A DNA stretch of 64,000 bases from SYFT01 sp964471115 (GTDB lineage Bacteria; Acidobacteriota; Vicinamibacteria; Vicinamibacterales; SCN-69-37): NCBI GenBank assembly GCA_964471115.1, contig CAYYFE010000009.1, positions 1-64,000 on the forward strand. The letters are read 5' to 3'. Position numbers and translations under genes: made by a program. Below the pieces are notes generated by a model, which was not told where the DNA came from, searched no databases, and was given only the letters and a program-made list of their open reading frames with translations. Every line of letters begins with the position of its first letter. Position 1 is the stretch's first letter. Below, one piece after another: positions 34,171 through 45,037 of the stretch.

Positions 34171-35153
34171 TCCACGCCTGCAGCGTGCGCGCGGCGGTCT
34201 GCGCCCGGCGCAGATCACCCTGAGCCGCCGCGGCTTCGAGCCGCTCGGCCAGGGCCGCCACTTCCCGAAGGCCCGCGGGCGCGGCCGCCGTGGCCAGTCC
34301 GTGCGCAAACAGGCGGAAGCGTTCCGGCTGCGTCCCATCCGGACTGCCCAGCATCGTCTGCAGCTGGTACAACGCCAGATCCAGCAGTTGACTGGCCGAC
34401 AGATTGGCCGGCAGGTCAGGCTCCGGCGGCGCAACCTCGGCGGGGGGCGGCTCAGCCGCGTCGACCAGCGCCAGGACGGCATCACGCGACAAAGGCTTGG
34501 CGAGGCATTCGTCGGCGCCGGCGTCTTCGGCTTCCGTTACATCATCGCTGGCGCCCAGTGCGGTCAGGGCGATGATGCGGGCGGGCACACGCCCGGTGGA
34601 GACCTCCTGATTGCGGAGCGCGCGAATCGCATCCGCGCCGCTCATGCCGGGCATCTGCAGGTCCATCAGGATGACGTCGAACCGCTCCGTGTGTGAGCGG
34701 TCGATGGCTTCGATGCCGCTCGAGAGGTCGACGACCGTGTGGGTGGTATCCGCCAGGTACGTCCGCACCAGCAGGCGCTGCTGGGTGGAATCGTCGACGA
34801 CCAGCACGCGGCGGCTCGGTGTGTCGGACCGGACCGGCGCCGGCGTCAGGATGAACGTGAACGCACTCGACGCGTCTCGACCATCGTCAGCCGGGTCGAG
34901 ACTGCCGACCGACAGCTTCCACAGCCCACGATCCTCGTTTTCCGGCGCGAGGCGCACCGTGATCGTGCCCACCGGCAGCGCGCCAATGACGAAATCGAGC
35001 GCCTGTGAAAGGGACCGGCGGACGGACGGTTCGTCGATCCGGACACGAGTGGGCCACTCGTCGTGACCGGCCACGACCACTTGCAGTCCCGCCGCGCCGG
35101 CGGCGGGCCGGACCTCGGCCACCACCTCGTCGACGAGCCGCTGAAGGTTGGTG

Positions 35154-35161
<8 letters not shown>
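34139..35161 (-). CDS. Receiver/Hpt protein with degenerate histidine-kinase-like N-terminus
   Basis: Residues about 1-115 resemble part of a kinase ATPase domain (RRSLSQALDFVIGALPVGTITV) without a His-box. A complete receiver follows (RRVLVVDDSTQQ, ILMDLQMPGMSG, IALTALGA, CLAKPLS). The C-terminal ~100 residues look like an Hpt bundle: FRLFAHGLATAAAPAGL, then LAERLEAAAAQGD, with the His in place. It could relay phosphate between partners rather than act as a kinase. It overlaps the downstream end of the ADOP permease gene by 8 bp, so they share a transcript. Confidence 0.75.
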
Positions 35162-37610
<2,449 letters not shown>

Positions 37611-37710
37611 GGGACCGGCCGAATCGTACTCCGGATACGTCTTATCGGGAGGATTCCCCCCCGGGCAACTTGACTTCGCAGAGGGGCATTGACAGCATCA
37701 CTAGGGATCG

Positions 37711-38151
37711 ATGGTCGTACGCAACGTCACACAGAAGGTCGCCCTGCTGGCGGCCACGGCGGCCCTGGCCGGTTGTTCGGAGCTGGGCCCCACCACGCCG
37801 CAGGGGCCGGGCGCCGGCGCTCCGGTCGTGAGTGAACACTTCAGCGGGACCCTCGCGCTGCGGGGGTCGCAGTTTTATTCCTTTCAGGTCGAGAGCAACG
37901 GCGGCCAGACGTTCCTGACGCTGGTCGACGCCCGCGAAAACGGGGTCGTCACCGAAGCGCTGCTCACGATTGGCCTGGGCGTGCCGCGCGGCACCCAGTG
38001 CATCGCCACCAACGCCCTGTCGGTCAAGTCGAGCGGCACCCCGCAGATCAGCGGCGTCACCAACAAGGGCATTCACTGCGCCGTGATCACGGACCTCGGC
38101 AACCTCACCAGCCCGGCGACGTTCCTGGTGAACATCACGCACCCGAAATGA
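37711..38151 (+). CDS. Small lipoprotein, first of three tandem paralogues
   Basis: It has a signal peptide with lipobox (AALAGCSELG). The mature part (~120 residues) has the beta-rich pattern FSGTLALRGSQFYSFQVESNGG ... GLGVPRGTQC ... GIHCAVITDLGNLTSPATFLVNIT, like PPC (bacterial pre-peptidase C-terminal) domains, with a conserved Cys pair. Its stop overlaps the next start (ATGA). Function is unknown; PPC-like domains bind or shield surfaces. Confidence 0.65.
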   Translation: MVVRNVTQKVALLAATAALAGCSELGPTTPQGPGAGAPVVSEHFSGTLALRGSQFYSFQVESNGGQTFLTLVDARENGVVTEALLTIGLGVPRGTQCIATNALSVKSSGTPQISGVTNKGIHCAVITDLGNLTSPATFLVNITHPK

Positions 38152-38600
38152 CGCGCCACTGCCTGTTGTCCCGTCGTCTGGCCGGACTGGCCCTGCTGCT
38201 GTCGGCGGCGGCCGGCTGCAACGCCACCACGGCGCCCGAGGATGCCGACAGCCGCATCACGCCGGCGGTGCTCATCACGTCCACGTTTGCGGGGACCTTG
38301 TCGCAGAACGGCTCGCAGTTCTATTCGTTTGTCGTCACCCACCAGGGGCCGGTGAGCCTGACGCTGGCGGCCGTCCAGACCCCCGGCGGCGGCGCGCTCG
38401 CCATTCCGGTGGGCGTCGGCGTGGGCATCCCGCGCGGTACGGGCTGCGCGCGCAGCCAGTCGGTTGCCACGCCGCCCGGCCTGGCGGCGCAGATCAGCGT
38501 GACGCTCAACCCGGGCACCTATTGTGCGTCGGTCTTCGACACCGGTGCGCTGACGGGCACCGTCAATTTCGCCATGCGCATCACCTATCCCCAGTCATGA
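38148..38600 (+). CDS. Small lipoprotein, second of three tandem paralogues
   Basis: The lipobox is LLSAAAGCNATT. The fold pattern repeats: FAGTLSQNGSQFYSFVVTHQG, GVGVGIPRGTGC and GTYCASVFDTGALTGTVNFAMRI, close to the first paralogue in order and in Cys positions. It is coupled by ATGA at both ends, to the first and third genes, so all three are made from one message. Confidence 0.65.
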   Translation: MTRHCLLSRRLAGLALLLSAAAGCNATTAPEDADSRITPAVLITSTFAGTLSQNGSQFYSFVVTHQGPVSLTLAAVQTPGGGALAIPVGVGVGIPRGTGCARSQSVATPPGLAAQISVTLNPGTYCASVFDTGALTGTVNFAMRITYPQS

Positions 38601-39043
38601 GACACACCATGCGCTTTCCTTCGCTTGCGCTTGCCGCGCTGGTCCTGTCGGCGATGACCGCCACGGCCTGTGATGACAACGACACGCCGCCCACCACGCC
38701 GCCCGCGCCGACCACGGCGAGCGTGACGTGGCAGACCAACCTCGCCAACGGCGGCGCCTCTTCGCGGTCGTTCAAGACGACGCGCACCGGCACGGTGAGC
38801 GTGACGCTGCAGTCGCTCAGCGCGGCCGCCGGCGTGCGCGCCGGTCTGGGGGTGGGCATCCCGCTGGCCGATGGGTCAGGGTGTGTGTTGAGCCGGTCGG
38901 TGGAAACCACCGCCGGGGCCACGGCGCAGCTCGAGCTGTCGGTGGACGCCGGCGACTACTGCGTGCAGGTCTACGACCTGGGTGAAATCACCCAGCCGAC
39001 CGGGTTCACGGTGCTGCTGGTCTATCCCATTCAGTCGACGTAA
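38597..39043 (+). CDS. Small lipoprotein, third of three tandem paralogues
   Basis: The lipobox region is SAMTATACDDND. The order of motifs is kept (WQTNLANGGASSRSFKTT, GLGVGIPLADGSGC, GDYCVQVYDLGEITQPTGFTVLLVYP), but the sequence has diverged most. The start is ATG 38597, overlapping the second gene, or ATG 38609. The 3' end overlaps the convergent small gene at 39006 by 38 bp. Confidence 0.62.
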   Translation: MRHTMRFPSLALAALVLSAMTATACDDNDTPPTTPPAPTTASVTWQTNLANGGASSRSFKTTRTGTVSVTLQSLSAAAGVRAGLGVGIPLADGSGCVLSRSVETTAGATAQLELSVDAGDYCVQVYDLGEITQPTGFTVLLVYPIQST

Positions 39044-39263
39044 CGGGCGGCGGCGCCACCCGCAGGTGCCGCGTGCGCATGGCGCGCGCCTGCTGTTCGG
39101 CCTCGGCCCACGAGGCGTGCACGGTGCTGTCGACGCACGTGTCGCCGTGGAACACGTCGACCGCAAAGCCGTCTTCAGTGACGGCAATCCCGCAATACGA
39201 GCGCGCCGGCCCTGAGCCCGCGGACCAGACTTCCGTCCACGATTCCTCCCACACTGTGGCCAT
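39006..39263 (-). CDS. Small uncharacterised protein
   Basis: This 85-residue soluble protein has a clear ribosome site (GGAGG, four bases before the ATG). The pattern ESWTEVWSAGSGPARSYCGI and FHGDTCVDSTVHASWAEAEQQ looks like a compact beta-alpha protein with two Cys. I do not recognise a family. It lies convergent to the lipoprotein operon, whose end it overlaps. Confidence 0.55.
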   Translation of the reverse strand: MATVWEESWTEVWSAGSGPARSYCGIAVTEDGFAVDVFHGDTCVDSTVHASWAEAEQQARAMRTRHLRVAPPPVTSTEWDRPAAP

Positions 39264-39365
39264 GTGTCCTCCGGCTGGCAACGGTAGCGCCGGCCGGAGG
39301 CGTGCGCCATCCGGCAAACACCGGATGGCGAGATCCGGCGAAGCCGGGATAGGCTGAGCCCAGCC

Positions 39366-40718
39366 ATGCGACTGCGCACCTGGCCCGTGGCCGCCGTCGG
39401 CCTGCTGGGCCTGCTGGTCCTCATCGTGGCCTCGCTGGCCACGGCCTACGAGCGCGCCCAGGCGACCGCCGGCCAGCTCGACGAGCTGAACCGGCAGCAC
39501 CGCGCCATTTTCAGCAAGCTGCGCGTGGTGCGCACGGACGTCTATCAGTCGGCCATCTACGCCCGCGACTATCTGCTCGACACGCGCGGCGCCCAGGACG
39601 ATCACTACCGGGAACGTCTGGTCTGGTTCCGGGATTCGACGCGCGCGGCGCTCGACGAGCTGGCCCTGTTGCTGGCCGGCACCGAGGCGCGCGCGGCCCG
39701 CCTGGCGGACCTGCGGGTGGCCGTCGACATGTACTTCGCGCAGTTCGATCCGCTGTTCACCTGGTCGCCGGCCGACAAGCTGCGCCTGGGCGCGCAGTTT
39801 GTCCGCACCGAGGTCATTTCGCGCCGCGAAGAGGCCCTGGGGCTGGCGCGCGAGATCGAGGCGCTCAACGACGCCGCGTTTGATGAACAACGCGCGACGA
39901 TCGTCGAGCGGCGGACGGCGTTTCAGCAGAGCCTGTTGACGCTGCTCTGGCAGTGCCTGGTGCTGGGTGCCATCGTGTCGGTCGTCGCGGTCGCGCGCCT
40001 GCGCGCGCTCGAGCGGCGCCACGACGAGCAGCGCGAGTTTGCGGAGGCGGCCGAACGCCGCATGCGCCTGTTGTCGCAGCAGATCGTGGCCGCGCAGGAG
40101 GAGGAACGGCGCAAACTCTCGCGCGAACTGCACGATCACGTGGGGCAGCTGCTCACCGGCCTGCGCATGTCGCTGGGCGGCATCGATCGCGCGACGGGCC
40201 CCGCGCGCCCCACCGTGCTGGCCGATGCGCGCCGCGTGGTCGACGACCTCACCCGGATCGTCCGCGATCTGGCGTCGGGGCTGCGGCCCAGCATGCTGGA
40301 CGACTTCGGTCTGCAGCCGGCGCTCGAGTGGCTGGCGCGCGACGTCTCGCGGCGCTGTGATCTGCCCGTCACCGTGACCGTGGAGGGCGCCGTCGAGGAT
40401 CTGCCCGATGCCCACCGGACGTGTGTCTATCGTGTGGTCCAGGAGGCGTTGACCAACGTCGTCAAACATGCGCGCGCGACGCGCGTGGAGGTCACCGTGC
40501 GGCGGACCGTTGGCGGGTTGACCGCGACGGTGGTGGATGACGGGCGGGGGTTCGTCCCGGACGGGCGCGCGGCGGGCATCGGCCTGCGCGGCGTCGAGGA
40601 ACGCGTCAAGGAACTGTCGGGTTCGGTGCAGGTGGTGTCGACGGAGGGTCAGGGGACCTCGTTGGCCGTGTCGTTGCCGTTGTCCATGGAGGTGTCTTCT
40701 GCGCGTCTTGCTGGCTGA
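39366..40718 (+). CDS. Sensor histidine kinase, NarL/HisKA_3 type
   Basis: The N-terminal helix (VGLLGLLVLIVASLATAY), a ~170-residue four-helix sensor and a second helix (CLVLGAIVSVVAVARL) precede the dimerisation box (RRKLSRELHDHVGQLLTGLR, His in ELHDH) and the ATPase domain (VQEALTNVVKHA, DDGRGF, GIGLRGVEERV). It should phosphorylate the LuxR-type regulator whose gene overlaps its 3' end. The signal is unknown. Confidence 0.93.
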   Translation: MRLRTWPVAAVGLLGLLVLIVASLATAYERAQATAGQLDELNRQHRAIFSKLRVVRTDVYQSAIYARDYLLDTRGAQDDHYRERLVWFRDSTRAALDELALLLAGTEARAARLADLRVAVDMYFAQFDPLFTWSPADKLRLGAQFVRTEVISRREEALGLAREIEALNDAAFDEQRATIVERRTAFQQSLLTLLWQCLVLGAIVSVVAVARLRALERRHDEQREFAEAAERRMRLLSQQIVAAQEEERRKLSRELHDHVGQLLTGLRMSLGGIDRATGPARPTVLADARRVVDDLTRIVRDLASGLRPSMLDDFGLQPALEWLARDVSRRCDLPVTVTVEGAVEDLPDAHRTCVYRVVQEALTNVVKHARATRVEVTVRRTVGGLTATVVDDGRGFVPDGRAAGIGLRGVEERVKELSGSVQVVSTEGQGTSLAVSLPLSMEVSSARLAG

Positions 40719-41340
40719 CGATCATGCGATCGTGCGAAGGGGGCTGCGGAGCCTGCTTGAAACCGATCCGTCCATCGAGGTGGTGGGCGAGGCGAGTGAC
40801 GGCATGGAGGCGTTGCGCCTGGCCGAATCGCTCGCGCCCGACGTGGCCATCGTCGACATCGCGATGCCGATGCTCAACGGCATCGAGGTGACCGAGCGGC
40901 TGCGTCATCAGACTCCGGCGCCCAAGGTCCTCGTGCTGAGCATGCACACCGACGAGTCGTACATCCTGCGGGCGCTGGCCGCCGGCGCGCAGGCGTATCT
41001 GCTCAAGGATGCGACCGACGAGGAGTTGTGGCCCGCGCTCAAGGCCGTGAGCGCCGGCAAGCCGTACGTCAGCCAGGTCGTCTCGAGCGTCCTGATGGAG
41101 GACTACGTGCGGCACCTGCAGTCCAAGGGGCTGACCGACACGTTCCATCTGCTCACCGCGCGCGAGCGCGAAGTGCTGCAGCTGCTGGCCGAGGGCCGGT
41201 CCAACAAGGAGGTGGCCGCGGTTCTCGACGTCGGCCTGTCGACCGTGGAAACCCACCGCGCCAACCTCATGCAGAAGCTCAACCTGCACAATACGGCGGA
41301 GATCGTCCTCTACGCGGTGCGCAAGGGGATCATCAAGTAA
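40699..41340 (+). CDS. NarL/LuxR-type response regulator, probable CTG start
   Basis: The receiver (VLLADDHAIVRRGLRSLLE, VAIVDIAMPMLNG, LLKDAT) and the LuxR HTH (LLTAREREVLQLLAEGRSNKEVAAVLDVGLSTVETH, no linker loss) are complete. No ATG or GTG exists in frame before the conserved MRVLLADDH position; there the codon is CTG (40699), with GGAGG at 40688-40692, six bases upstream. A TTG three codons later lacks that spacing. The gene overlaps the kinase gene by 20 bp, so it is translationally coupled. Confidence 0.9.
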   Translation: MRVLLADDHAIVRRGLRSLLETDPSIEVVGEASDGMEALRLAESLAPDVAIVDIAMPMLNGIEVTERLRHQTPAPKVLVLSMHTDESYILRALAAGAQAYLLKDATDEELWPALKAVSAGKPYVSQVVSSVLMEDYVRHLQSKGLTDTFHLLTAREREVLQLLAEGRSNKEVAAVLDVGLSTVETHRANLMQKLNLHNTAEIVLYAVRKGIIK

Positions 41341-41394
41341 ACAGGGTCCACAGGGTCCACAGGGTCCACAGGGTCCACAAGGTCCACAGGGTGC
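41341..41394. repeat. 9-bp tandem repeat (ACAGGGTCC)
   Basis: Six units of ACAGGGTCC, one ACAAGGTCC and a last one ending TGC, begin directly after the TAA of the response-regulator gene. Confidence 0.9.
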
Positions 41395-41530
41395 GGTGCG
41401 TAGCGCGGCCCGCTCTGGGGGCCGCGATCGGGCCGAAGCTGCGTGAGCGGCTTCGGCGTCCAGGGCGCAGCGAGCGTGTGGATTGGCTTGCCAGCCGAAG
41501 CTGCGGGCGCAGCGAGCGCTTAGCGAAGGC

Positions 41531-41620
41531 TGGCGGAGAGAGAGGGATTCGAACCCTCGGTAGAGTTTCCCCTACACACGCTTTCCAAGCGTGCTCCTTC
41601 AACCACTCGGACATCTCTCC
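41531..41620 (-). tRNA. tRNA-Ser (anticodon GGA)
   Basis: Read on the minus strand: acceptor GGAGAGA pairs with TCTCTCC, discriminator G, encoded CCA. The anticodon loop is CUUGGAAAG (GGA), a long variable arm (GUAGGGGAAACUCUAC) follows as in tRNA-Ser, and the T arm has GGGTTCGAATCCC. It decodes UCC/UCU. The downstream flank (lower coordinates) resembles the sequence after the tRNA-Ser fragment at 10097. Confidence 0.96.
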
Positions 41621-41662
41621 GCACCGAGGCTCGCAGGCTGGCCGCCCGCTCGCCGATCGGAA

Positions 41663-42214
41663 TCACCAGTGTAATGCCGAACGAGACCCGAAACGCACCG
41701 ACTGCAGGAACGCCTCGATCGATTCGTGCCACCGAGCGACCGTGGCGGCCGGGCCAACGACGCGGATGAAGTAGGGGCCGTTGGACGTCTCGACCACCGC
41801 CGCTCTGAGGCGGAACCCGGGTTTGTTGAACTTCTCGGCCGACCCCGGCGTGACCTCGGCGACCAGCGTGCCGGTGGCGTCGACCAGCGTCATCCGCAGC
41901 CCGTTGACGCGGCGTTCCGACACGGACGCCACCTGCTTGGTGGGCCGGCCGTCCGGCTGCGCGATCTGGCCCAGCCAGCGGTCGATGTTCGCCTGCACGC
42001 TGCCGCCCGTTCCGCCGAAGAAATACACGATAAGCGACGCATCCTCGGTGTCGCCATCGGCCTTCGGCAGCGCGTATTCGGCCACCCGCATCATCGACGA
42101 CGTGGGTTTCGACGCCCACTCGGCCGGCGCCGTGAAGTGCAGCCGGCCCTGCACGGCCTGCGGGCTCGTGCCGGCGGCCAGGACCAACGCCGAAATCAGC
42201 ACCGAAATCACCAT
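41663..42214 (-). CDS. Secreted protein of unknown function
   Basis: This 183-residue protein has a signal peptide (ISVLISALVLAAGTSPQA). Segments HFTAPAEWASKPTSSMMRVAE, LIVYFFGGTGGSVQANIDRW and KFNKPGFRLRAAVVET, GPYFIRVVGP, look like a conserved periplasmic beta-rich domain found in several bacteria without a named role. The start is ATG 42214. It is divergent from the SRP RNA and dnaX, separated by a 9-bp repeat. Confidence 0.65.
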   Translation of the reverse strand: MVISVLISALVLAAGTSPQAVQGRLHFTAPAEWASKPTSSMMRVAEYALPKADGDTEDASLIVYFFGGTGGSVQANIDRWLGQIAQPDGRPTKQVASVSERRVNGLRMTLVDATGTLVAEVTPGSAEKFNKPGFRLRAAVVETSNGPYFIRVVGPAATVARWHESIEAFLQSVRFGSRSALHW

Positions 42215-42239
42215 GCCCCATTCTACGCACGCCCCCTGT

Positions 42240-42271
42240 GGACCCGTTGGACCCGTTGGACCCGTTGGACC
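42240..42271. repeat. 9-bp tandem repeat (GGACCCGTT)
   Basis: Three and a half units of GGACCCGTT lie just upstream of the SRP RNA gene, in what should be its promoter region. Confidence 0.85.
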
Positions 42272-42288
42272 TAGAATGTTCTAAGCAC

Positions 42289-42406
42289 GCCGGACCGCGG
42301 TCCGGACCCTGTGCAAGTCCAGTCGACAAACCGCGTCAGGGCCGGAAGGCAGCAGCGCTCAGTCGATCCTGTGCTGTGCCGCAGGCCATCCGGATCGCGG
42401 TCGGGC
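42289..42406 (+). ncRNA. ffs: Signal recognition particle RNA (4.5S type)
   Basis: The core GTCAGGGCCGGAAGGCAGCA (42335-42354) is the conserved domain IV tetraloop/internal-loop region bound by Ffh. The ends pair: GCCGGACCGCGGTCCGGA at 42289-42306 is complementary to 42389-42406 with one mismatch and one G-U. This gives a ~118-nt hairpin, within the usual size for small bacterial SRP RNA. It ends nine bases before the dnaX start codon, a neighbour order common in bacteria. Exact ends are estimated from pairing. Confidence 0.93.
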
Positions 42407-42414
42407 GTGTGACA

Positions 42415-44145
42415 ATGCCCGACACACCCGTGAACAGCCCCGCCCACGTCGCCCTCGCCCGCAAATGGCGCCCGCAGCGCTTCGAAGACGTCATCGGCCA
42501 GCGCGGCGTCGTCGATACGCTGCGCAACGCGATTGCGTCGGGCCGGCTGGCCCAGTCGTTCATCTTCGCGGGCCCGCGTGGTGTGGGCAAGACCACCACC
42601 GCCCGCATCCTGGCGCGCGCGCTGAGCTGCGTGAACGGGCCCACGGCCGACCCGTGCGGCGAGTGTGAGCCGTGCCGCGAAATCGCCGAGGGCCGCGACG
42701 TCGATGTTCTGGAAATCGACGGCGCCACCTACACCGGCGTCGACGCCGTCCGCGAAGTCATCGTGGAGCCGTTGTCGATTGCGCCGATGCGCAACCGGTT
42801 CAAGGTGTTCATCATCGACGAAGTGCATCGGCTGTCGAAGAACGCGTTTGACGCGCTCCTCAAGTCGATTGAAGAACCGCCGCCGTACGTGAAATTCATG
42901 ATGGCCACCACCGAGCTCGATTCGGTGCCGGCCACCATCCAGTCGCGCTCGCAGGTCTTCGAGCTGCGCGCGCTGCCGTTTTCGTCCATCCGCTCGCAGC
43001 TGGCCGACGTCGCGTCGCGCGAGGGCGTGACGATGGACGACGGCGCGTTGTCGCTGCTGGCGCGCGCGGCCGAAGGCAGCATGCGCGACGGCCTGAGCGC
43101 GCTCGATCAGGTGCTGGCCTTCAGCGACCAGCGTGTGACGGCAGACGACGTCAGCAAGGTGCTGGGGTTGATCGGCCGCGACGTGCAGTTCGACATCGCG
43201 GAGACTGTGGCGCGCGAGGACGCCGGCGCCATTCTCGACCATGCCGCGCGGGTCGTGGAGGCGGGCTTCGACCTGCGCACGGTCTGCCGCGAGCTGGCCC
43301 GCCTGATGCGCGACCTGATGGTGCTGCGCATCGACGCCGGACGCGCCAGTGATCCCGACATCGCGTCGGAACTCGAGCGCGATCGCCTCCTGGCGCTCGC
43401 GCAGTTGTATTCGCGCGAAGACCTGCTGCGGTCGTTTGACCTGCTCGCCATGGCCGAACGCGACTTGCGCTCCTCCTCGCAGCCGCGCCATACGTTCGAG
43501 ATGGCGATGCTCAAATGGATCCACCTGCGCAAGCTCACGCCGATCGAGGAACTGATTGCAGGTGGCGGCCAGGGGCGGCAAGTGGCGGCAAGTAGCGGCC
43601 AGGGGCGGCAAGTAGCGGCGAGTGGCGGCCAGTCGCGGCAAGTGGCGGCAAGAACCCCAGAACCCCGAACCCCGGAACCCCAGAACCGGAACCCCAGAAC
43701 CCAGGAACCCATGAACCCAGGAACCGCGAAGGCAGGTTCCAGCGTTCCCCTGAAGCAGTCGCTGCTGGCCGCCATTCGCGACGCGAACAAGGTGTTTTAC
43801 GGCATGGTGATCGCGCAGGTGCAGGCGGTCGAGGTCGAGGGCGATCGCATCGTGTTCACCTTCGCGCCCGCCCACAAGAACCTGAAGACCCAGCTCGAGG
43901 GCAAACGCGGCTGGATCGAACAGCTGGCGCAGCATCAGACCGGCCGCAAGATGACCGTGGAGGTGCGCGAAGGCGTGGCCGCGCCGGCCGCGGCTGAGAC
44001 GCGTGGTGGTGACGCGGGTGCGGCGGCCCGGCCGTCCGCCGACAAGCGGCAGGAGCTGCGCGAGAAGGCCAAGGCCGAGCCGGCCGTGCAGACGATTCTC
44101 GACGTCCTGGGAGGAGAAATCGAGGACGTGGAGGAGATCACATGA
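42415..44145 (+). CDS. dnaX: DNA polymerase III subunit tau/gamma
   Basis: Clamp-loader ATPase: Walker A in FAGPRGVGKTTTARILA, zinc module CVNGPTADPCGECEPC, Walker B-like FIIDEVHRLSKNAF and sensor TTELDSVPATIQSRSQ. Domain III follows to about residue 380, then a repeat-derived linker (residues ~382-440) and a C-terminal domain (QSLLAAIRDANKVFYGMV, then TFAPAHKNLKTQLEGK). It loads the beta clamp and ties polymerases at the fork. The start is ATG 42415, directly after SRP RNA. It overlaps ybaB by ATGA. Confidence 0.95.
   Translation: MPDTPVNSPAHVALARKWRPQRFEDVIGQRGVVDTLRNAIASGRLAQSFIFAGPRGVGKTTTARILARALSCVNGPTADPCGECEPCREIAEGRDVDVLEIDGATYTGVDAVREVIVEPLSIAPMRNRFKVFIIDEVHRLSKNAFDALLKSIEEPPPYVKFMMATTELDSVPATIQSRSQVFELRALPFSSIRSQLADVASREGVTMDDGALSLLARAAEGSMRDGLSALDQVLAFSDQRVTADDVSKVLGLIGRDVQFDIAETVAREDAGAILDHAARVVEAGFDLRTVCRELARLMRDLMVLRIDAGRASDPDIASELERDRLLALAQLYSREDLLRSFDLLAMAERDLRSSSQPRHTFEMAMLKWIHLRKLTPIEELIAGGGQGRQVAASSGQGRQVAASGGQSRQVAARTPEPRTPEPQNRNPRTQEPMNPGTAKAGSSVPLKQSLLAAIRDANKVFYGMVIAQVQAVEVEGDRIVFTFAPAHKNLKTQLEGKRGWIEQLAQHQTGRKMTVEVREGVAAPAAAETRGGDAGAAARPSADKRQELREKAKAEPAVQTILDVLGGEIEDVEEIT
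43558..43735. repeat. Tandem repeats within the dnaX linker
   Basis: Roughly 30-bp units built from GGCGGCAAGT and GGCCAGGGG blocks, then shorter units of AACCCCAGAACCC type, occupy the linker between the ATPase core and the C-terminal domain. They encode GGQGRQVAAS-like and RTPEP-like peptides, and keep the frame. Confidence 0.85.
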
Positions 44146-44444
44146 ACATCCAGAACATGATGAAGCAGGCGCAGCAGATGCAGGAGCGCCTGCAGAAGCA
44201 GATGGCCGAGATGAAGATCGAGGCCTCGTCCGGCGGCGGCATGGTCACCGTGGTCGTCAACGGCCACAAGCAGCTGTTGTCGCTCAGACTCGATCCCGAG
44301 GCCGTGTCGAAGGACGATGTGGAGATGCTGCAGGACTTGATCGTGGCCGCGATGCACGACGCCCATCGCAAGGTGGATGAAGCGCTGGCCAGCCAGATGC
44401 AGGGGCTCATGGGCGGTTTGCAGCTGCCGGGTCTGGGCGGATGA
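44142..44444 (+). CDS. ybaB: YbaB/EbfC nucleoid-associated protein
   Basis: The 100-residue protein starts MNIQNMMKQAQQMQERLQKQM, then VVNGHKQLLSLRLDPEA and ILQDLIVAA-type helix (MLQDLIVAAMHDAHRK): the dimeric tweezer fold that binds DNA. It overlaps dnaX upstream and recR downstream (ATGA each), the classical dnaX-ybaB-recR order. Confidence 0.95.
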   Translation: MNIQNMMKQAQQMQERLQKQMAEMKIEASSGGGMVTVVVNGHKQLLSLRLDPEAVSKDDVEMLQDLIVAAMHDAHRKVDEALASQMQGLMGGLQLPGLGG

Positions 44445-45037
44445 CGCCTGGCGATCCGCTGGCCGGCCTGGTTGCCGCGCTTCAACGTCTGCCCGGCATC
44501 GGCGCCAAGAGCGCCCAGCGGCTGGCGTTCCACCTGCTCAAGACCCCGCGCGAGGACGTCGACGCGCTCTGCGCCGCGATGCTTTCGGTCAAGGACCGCG
44601 TGACGTACTGCTCGATCTGCAGTCACATCACCGACGTCGATCCCTGCGCCTATTGCACCGACGCCACCCGTGACGGCCGCCTCATCTGTGTCGTCGAGCA
44701 GCCGGAAAACGTGTGGGCCGTCGAACGCACGCGCGGATTCCGCGGGCGGTACCACGTGCTGATGGGGGCCATCTCGCCGCTGCAGGGCATCGGTCCCGAC
44801 GACCTCAAGATCAAGGGCCTGCTCGCACGTGTCGGCGCCGGCGCGGTCGAGGAGGTCATCGTCGCGACCAATCCCACCGTGGAGGGCGAGGCGACGGCGT
44901 TGTACCTGGCCAGGCTGCTCAAGCCGCTGGGCGTCCGGGTCAGCCGGATCGCGATGGGGGTGCCGGTGGGGTCCGACCTCGACTACACCGATGAGTTCAC
45001 GATGTCGAAGGCGATGGAAGGCCGAAGGGACATGTAA
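44441..45037 (+). CDS. recR: Recombination protein RecR
   Basis: The N-terminal HhH motif (LVAALQRLPGIGAKSAQRLAF), a four-Cys zinc site (CSICSHITDVDPCAYC) and a TOPRIM domain (RLICVVEQPENVWAVE, LIVATNPT-like VIVATNPTVEGEATALYLA) are all intact in 198 residues. It works with RecF/RecO in gap repair. It overlaps ybaB, and its TAA overlaps the next ATG (TAATG). Confidence 0.95.
   Translation: MTPGDPLAGLVAALQRLPGIGAKSAQRLAFHLLKTPREDVDALCAAMLSVKDRVTYCSICSHITDVDPCAYCTDATRDGRLICVVEQPENVWAVERTRGFRGRYHVLMGAISPLQGIGPDDLKIKGLLARVGAGAVEEVIVATNPTVEGEATALYLARLLKPLGVRVSRIAMGVPVGSDLDYTDEFTMSKAMEGRRDM

Noticed and set aside
42271..43935. Long minus-strand frame opposite dnaX
   Set aside because: The plus strand is an unmistakable dnaX with SRP RNA upstream; the antisense product has no recognisable motif.
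42415..44145. Programmed frameshift site in dnaX giving gamma
   Set aside because: No A-rich slippery heptamer with following hairpin is evident at the expected place in this GC-rich gene.
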